NCBI RefSeq assembly: GCF_008831285.2
Contig: NC_045141.1
Coordinates: 6,777,224-6,841,223, forward strand
DNA: 64,000 bases
DNA from: Nymphaea colorata
Lineage: Eukaryota > Streptophyta > Magnoliopsida > Nymphaeales > Nymphaeaceae
Direction: 5' to 3'
Shown: positions 57,909-64,000 of the stretch, in pieces
Layout of the letters: the number at the start of each line of letters is the position of its first letter
Numbering within the stretch: the stretch's first letter is position 1
Notes under the pieces: generated by a model
The model's database searches: none
What the model was told of the DNA's origin: nothing
What the model saw: the letters and a program-made list of their open reading frames with translations, nothing else
Position numbers and translations under genes: made by a program

Positions 57909-60900
57909 TTAGCACCCTTGGACATCCCGCCATTTCAGGTAAACTAGCCCCGCTCGATAATGTGTATATGCACCAGCAACTACCAGCAAGTGAAATAGTT
58001 GATGGCTATGTCCAGCGATGTCAAACTTACCAGGCATCCATCTCTCGGGAATTCTAGTTGCATAAACCAGAGCACCCAGCCCATAGAGGAGGCCCATCAG
58101 AATCTCATATCCAGTAGTATGGATTGCTTCTGGTTGGTTCCAATGGACCACTAACTTGTGCAAGATGGGACAAACACCAGACATGCCCATGCCAAAAAAG
58201 AGCCATGCCCTGATGCTCCGAAATTCTGGATTCTGAAAAACTGGCATCAGTGATACTATTATCGAAGCAATACCAAGAATTGTGATGAAACCTAAGTAGA
58301 GATTACAGAAGAAGGGATTGCACATGAAGGAATAGTATACTGGAGGATAGAATGATGTGGAGATGAGAGCAGCAATGCCGGCATAATCAAGTCTGAGCAT
58401 GATATAAGATAGACGTTCTGAGTGGCAAGAGAGGAGGTGGCATGTGCTACTGGCAAGCAGGCAGAACATGGCTCCTCCAAGAAATGCAAAGAAAGGCCAC
58501 CGTGTAATAGGCCTGATCAGCAAAGGAGCAATCATGTTTGCAAGGTCTGATTTCATGCTATGCTGCACATATCAGGTATGGACGACAGATTAGTCAAATG
58601 CAACTACAACAACATTATGTTCCCCAGAATAGACACTATATTTAACAGGTTGATAGGCTAAATTATACTACAAGTATGGAATAACTCAGTTACTAGTTAT
58701 GATAAGACTCATAAATTCATTACGTCCTGTAAATGCTTGGAATAGATAATCGAGATATCATATATAAAAACCTTGAATACAGTGAAACTGACTAAACCAC
58801 TAGAAATATGCTTTTAACACTTTTGCAGCACACCAACGTTCCTTCAGTCTACTATTTTTTTTTTTCAATTGCCTGCAAATGAGACTCACAGAAGACTTCT
58901 AAATCTGTTTGAACTACAGGGTTATCATTTGCAGCATAAAGAAATAATAGAAAACAACTTCATGGAATTCTGAGAATAATTTCAAACCATATCCACAAAC
59001 ATGGTTCAAATCCTTCTGGGTCATTAATGATTCAACTTCTTGTATGATTTGCTGAGTTGAGATACTATACTTCACACAACTCAAATGGTAACCATACTGA
59101 CAGCTCTCCAACCTTATTGGCACTAGGATTGCATTACTAGTCCAAATATTGTAAAACAAAGGACACTAACAGAAGATCACAAAGAAAAAACGATTTACCA
59201 ACTACATCTTTGAGTCCCATTCTGTGTCCGACCACCAACCTCATTTTCCACCTACGACCTCTTTTTCCACTCCTTTTGCTTTCCTTTTTTTGAAAAACTT
59301 AAATTTGCCCACCAACCTGCTTTAGTCGTCCTCATGGTCTAGGCAAACTTCTTCAAATTCAAGTTGGCATCAGCATCTAGAAAACAATACAGTTCCTACT
59401 TAGGTGATCCTACCCATTGACTTCTTTTTCTCAAATATTTTTCCATTTTTTTTGTTCATTTTAGTTAATAACAAAACATAACCTTTCAAGGCTTTCAAGG
59501 CTTACCAACATTACACACACAAATATACCTATGCATGGACCTTTTCTTTGTGAAATATATGCACATCCACTTACGAGAGAAGTGTTGATGTTCAGTATAG
59601 GTTCTTCCTAATTTAAATCTGTGTGTGTGCAATCTAAACATCTAATCCAGCCACAGAATCAACGTTCAAACTTGCATTCATTTAAACCATGAAAATCTTA
59701 ATTGTAGTGTCTTTCTTGGTGTGGAAGAATAGATAATCAAAGTTCAAGAGAACACATGTGAGTATCAGTTTCCTTGGTAGAAAAGGAAAAAACACAGAGC
59801 CAAGTCAAAGGAGTCTCAGAGACATGAATATGGAGTGCAGATAGGTACCTTTTTGTGGATAAATGCATCATAGAATAAAAAATAAGCATGCCAATATGGA
59901 TCAGAACAACAGCTTAAATTAAGAAAATGTAGGGATGGTGACATGTTTGCATGCGTCTGTGTATTGACTAGATGGTGAGCCCCAGGGAACACTTTGTCAA
60001 TTGTAAGCAATCCAAACAAGTGCTAGGATGGTAAAAAAAAAAATTGATGGATGATGAATCTATAAGGTTTTGCCTGATAAAAGAAGTCGGCAATCGCATT
60101 ATTCTGAGACATGAGAACACCAAGGGCATAAAATGTGAGAAGAAAAAGGCATAAAGATTAATGGCTCACAATGCATAAAAAAAGTGACAAAATTCTTCAT
60201 GATTTTACTGCAAAACAAGAAAAAACACATGACCAACATCATGCTTTAGAGAAAGCCCAGCTAAAGTGCACCTTAGCATTAAATTGAGTAAAAGAGTTGC
60301 TTTTTAGCTTAGACACCACTCTCTCTCCTTTTCTCTTACACACAGTCATATATATATTTATATGTATGTGTGTGTGTGTGTGTTTGTCTGTGTGGTCATG
60401 CTGGCATGCCGCGTCTGTGCGTGTTAAAAGTCAAATATGATACCAACACAGGAGTAAATTTGAATATATGCTAAAGTTTAACTATAGCCTGAAATACCAA
60501 CGCAATTATTTCACAACAACAATTTAGCAGTGTTGCTGCAGCTGAACATTAAAAACACTTTTTTGCATGAAGACAAGCAACACTGGGCAACCACCACCAT
60601 GTTGCACTGAGGAAGCTTTCAGAAAACGACCACAATTTTGAAATGCTACCTAAAGAAATAAGAAGCATAAACCATTTTGGTTTCACAGGTTGATATATTG
60701 CATATGAGAAGATTTGGTTTGAAATGGATTGTTCATACCAGGGTTTTTTGAAAACTTGAAGCATAATTTTCAACTTCCAAGATACGAGATCATTTGTTTC
60801 CCTATGGCATCTGAGAATATTTGCAGGAATCAAGTTGAGAAAGGAACTCTAAATTAAAATCACTTTTGAAAAACATGGAGATTTTATATACAAAACCAGG

Positions 60901-63900
60901 AAATTTGAAGAACTTCAAAGATAACTTTTAGAAAATGAGGCTAGAAACAACTGAGCAGGAGAAAGAAAGATTAAATTTATTATAACAACTTTCTCATGGC
61001 CCTTTATCGACTATTGTTATAGAAAATGAAAAACATTTAATTGAGATCCTTCATATGATTTTTCATGCAGGTATTGAACTTCACTGACTGCATTCAAGTT
61101 CCAATGAAGACCACACAATCTATGGACAGAGTATAACGAATATGTTCTTGTCACTTCAATAACTGAATAAATGAAAGTAAATTGTACACATTTCCTCTGC
61201 CGTAATGCAACAGGAGTGACTTTCAAGGCATGCCCTACAAGGCTCATGCTGAAGGCATAAATGGATCTATTAAGTTCACATATAGCTTGGTGAAGAAAAA
61301 AAAGTCCAACTGGCTACTTCATTTAGAATTCCCCCTTTTGCTTGAAAAGCAATACAAACTTTATATTCAATAAGTCAAGTGTTTGGATATGTACTAAAGC
61401 AAGAATGGACAAGTAAAAGTTGGCGAAGCTAGTTCAATCATGAGAATAATTAAAAGCCTTGTTTGTGGTTCAATCATGAGAATCATTAAAAGCCTTGTTT
61501 GTGGTTCAATCATGAGAATCATTAAAAGCCTTGTTTGTGGTTCAATCATGAGAATCATTAAAAGCCTTTTTTGTGGTTCAATCCTTTTTTGGCTAAGCTA
61601 GTAGTCATCTTTGTCTCTAGAGTCTTAAAAGTAGGCTCTGGTCCTTGACTCCATTATTTCAGTTCATCCAAGTGTGAAACATATAAGATATCTAACAGAA
61701 GAAGTTTGAACAAGCAGATTTTCTCAAATAATAGGTGGTTTGTCATGCAGATCTTCTATCCAGAGATGATTGCTTTTTCGGTTGCCTTTTAGTGCTAGAT
61801 AACACACTCTAATCATTATTGCTGAATTATTTGTGTGTGCAGACCTTCACCTGCTCAACCCTTTCAATAAAAGGTGTGAGCATTTGTTAATGAGGAAATC
61901 CATTCTGTCTCTCCCTTTGACTTGAAATGCTGCTTTTGAAATTCTCATTCCCATCAAAATGCTTGAAACTTGAAAAGGCTGCACATTCTTTGCCCTAACC
62001 ATTAGTATCTAAACTCACTAGAAATTTACACACTTGTTCCCCCTCCCCTGCCCTAAAGTTCTAACCCCGAATGCTGCCCTGTGCTGTCACTACCTCAATT
62101 TGTTACCATATCTTTGAAAGTGCAAGTTTGGTTCAAACTTAGAGAAACTCGAGTCAGCTCCCTTAGTAAACATCCACAACGGTAGTAAATGCAACCCTTG
62201 CAGATTAGATCTGCTATTAGGTGACAGCTCATCAATCAATACAGCCTGAATAATGAAATAAAGTCAGATATCTCCAATATTTTGAAGATATTCTAATATT
62301 ATTACCATGTTGAAGTCAGATACGATAACATTGCAAATCATCATGATATGTCCAAAATATCACCAAAAGTGAAAATTTCACGACATAATCCCAAGATATA
62401 CCTGGTATTTTCCCGAGATTTTCAAACTGATCTTATTGTTCACATTTTCAAGCATGTAATTTTTTTTAAGTTCTTGAAAGGTTTTTCTACTTGGTTTCCA
62501 CATCTTCCTAAGAAAAGTACTAGAAAACCTCGAATAGCCTCTTTTACTTCTTTGTACTTTTCATGTTATATACCTCCAAGATCGTCGACATTTTCCCAGG
62601 AAATATAATGCCTTGAAGAAAAAAACAACCCAGAAAAACATTGCCAAAAAGAAAATCAACAAGAAAAGTATCAGCTACTATGGAGCATGGGCTTTTATCA
62701 ATACAAGATACCCTGGATACCATTGCAGGTGTCAAAACATAAATATAGGAACCTATGAATTCCACCTTTTTGAGAACGACAAAGAATTCATGTACGCGCC
62801 TCCTAAGTTCAATTTGACGCATCAGCAAAAGAATATCTGGAGCTCTCTCGTTGATATAACAAGCCCAGAGAATGTTTGACTGTTGTTCATTTGTTTATAT
62901 GTCTTTCTTTCCCTTGAAATTGATGTCAAAGCAGAATGAAGCCATAATTTTGGCGAGGTGATCATAAGGGCTCAATTCTCTAAGAAGTGACTTTTTGCCT
63001 TTGGACATTAAAATGAGAAAACTAAAGGAATTATTTCTGCTTAGTTCGCCATATGTACTTTTCGAGCGGACGTCCTTTAACTTCCGCCTTATCGAAAGCT
63101 GCATATTACTTTACAATTAGACGTAGCCTTTATATTGGCACTCAGCAAAGTCAGATTACAGAAAGAAGACAAAAGTCATTCAAGAACTATATCAAAAATG
63201 AAATCAAACCCATTTTGCATAATCCGAAAGGACAAGGAATAGACAAACAAAAAAGCAGCAATATCAATTCCAAGGACAATGGCAAACATAAGAACAGAAA
63301 AAGAATGAAATCTTGTAGCCCGTGATCACAATGAAACGGATGAAAAATATCGAAGGGATTATTCTCTTTTGGGAAAGAAATCAAATCTTACAGAGGGAAG
63401 AAGAAGTGAAGAACCGGAATAACATAAGAGTGTTTCAAAGATTAAAGCCCTCAAAAAGAGAGAGAGAGCTGCGAAGTACCAGAACGCAAGCGTCGGTGTG
63501 GTTGGAGCTCGACAAGCTCTGAGGCAAACAATTGGAGAGGAGCTCGAAGACGTGCCATTGCGACAGGGAATGAAGCACGTCCATGGAAGGCAGCGCCGTC
63601 CTGAGCTCGTTCCTCAGCCTCTGCAGATCCGCCATGTGAGGCATCGATGGCAAGCACGTCATCAACTCCGAGTGCACCCTCTGGAGATGAGCCTTCGTCA
63701 AAACTTCCGGCAGATGGTGAAGATCCACCACCTTGGGCACCTTCATTGCTGTGTAAACCGTCAAGCAGAGGAAAAGAAAGAACCCCACCAGATGCCTGTC
63801 CACCAAAAAGTATACAAACAACCGATGATGACAAACAGGAAGGCCATAATCAGAAAAAAAGGGTTAAAAACTTATGAAAATTTGAAGAGAAAGCCCATGG

Positions 63901-64000
63901 TTTTCTCTTTTCTTCCCAGTGAAGTATTCGATTTTCTTACGTCCAGACATTAAGGGTCTCGTTGTGGATAGTGAAGATGCTCAGGAAAATCTGCTTTAAC
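57909..64000 (-). CDS. HHP4-like: Heptahelical transmembrane protein (PAQR/HHP4-like), 5' end outside window
   Basis: Three minus-strand exons: 63,941 to beyond 64,000 (IFLSIFTIHNETLNVW), 63,480-63,795 (105 codons) and 57,909-58,562 (217 codons and a stop). All junctions are in phase with GT-AG borders (donors GTAAGA, GTACTT; acceptors ACAG, GCAG). The protein belongs to the PAQR/adiponectin-receptor-like family, seven-pass membrane proteins. Conserved signatures are visible: HNETLNVWTH, then STCHLLSCHSE and LDYAGIAAL, and near the C-terminus GKFDIAGHSHQLFH, whose histidines match the family's metal site. Between the first two helices lies a long loop (HHLPEVLTKA, ELMTCLPSMPHMADLQRLRN) found in plant HHP4/HHP5-type members. 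It ends LKWRDVQGC. In Arabidopsis the HHP family has been linked to hormone and sugar responses. Intron 2 is 4.9 kb. No damage is seen, so it looks functional. Confidence 0.93.
61433..61584. repeat. 36-bp tandem repeat in the HHP intron
   Basis: Four copies with an exact 36-bp period, starting at 61,433, 61,469, 61,505 and 61,541 with TTCAATCATGAGAAT(A/C)ATTA, followed by a partial fifth copy at 61,577. Copies are head to tail with no spacers and near-perfect identity, so the array is young and probably variable in length. Confidence 0.95.

Noticed and set aside
61433-61584. CRISPR-like regular repeat
   Set aside because: The 36-bp units are directly adjacent with no spacers, in an intron of a plant gene; it is a minisatellite.
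63498-63953. A 151-codon plus-strand frame and a minus-strand frame in another phase at 63,451-63,834
   Set aside because: Both overlap the HHP exon, whose frame has the family motifs and correct splice borders.

Overview
This 64 kb window is nuclear DNA from a flowering plant. The evidence is split genes with GT-AG introns, a plant-type heptahelical (PAQR/HHP) receptor gene, Ty1/copia and Tekay-type Ty3/gypsy retrotransposons, an L1-type LINE, hAT-like elements and a nuclear tRNA-Thr. No bacterial, viral or CRISPR-like content was seen. I cannot name the species. Most of the first 46 kb is nested transposable elements; host genes are few and widely spaced.

Positions 1-15,934 hold a stack of Copia elements. 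An intact Copia (384-5835, target duplication GTGGT, LTRs apparently identical apart from CT-repeat length) sits in the RNase H region of an older Copia (1-383 plus 5841-6456). Next comes an integrase fragment of another family (6457-6678), then a truncated minus-strand Copia (6680-7771 and 12,943-13,099). A second intact Copia (7772-12,937, minus strand, target duplication CTTAT) is inserted in the LTR of that truncated element. A decayed plus-strand Copia with its 3' LTR follows (13,100-15,934). Positions 15,936-18,026 hold two non-autonomous DNA-transposon-like elements: one with long, imperfect terminal inverted repeats, and one with 8-bp hAT-like target duplications.

Positions 19,637-23,332 (minus strand) carry at least four exons, in consistent phase, of a small CxxC protein gene I cannot name; its last exon is missing or decayed. 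Positions 23,960-25,200 hold a decayed hAT/DUF4371 transposase. Positions 26,431-45,810 form a three-level nest: a solo LTR of a Tekay-like gypsy family, split by a full-length L1-type LINE (15-bp target duplication), which is itself split by a second Tekay-like element of the same family with 3.2 kb LTRs. The LINE and the inner gypsy element are both defective.

Positions 45,811-57,780 are sparse: a possible malate-transporter (ALMT) C-terminal fragment, a decayed exon on the minus strand, simple repeats, a tRNA-Thr(AGT) at 53,139-53,212 and a small hAT-like MITE. Positions 57,909-64,000 (minus strand) contain the 3' part of an HHP4-like heptahelical membrane protein gene with a 4.9 kb intron; its 5' end lies beyond the window. 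The host genes show no operon-like relationship. The main biology visible is successive transposition, which gives a relative order of events from who interrupts whom.
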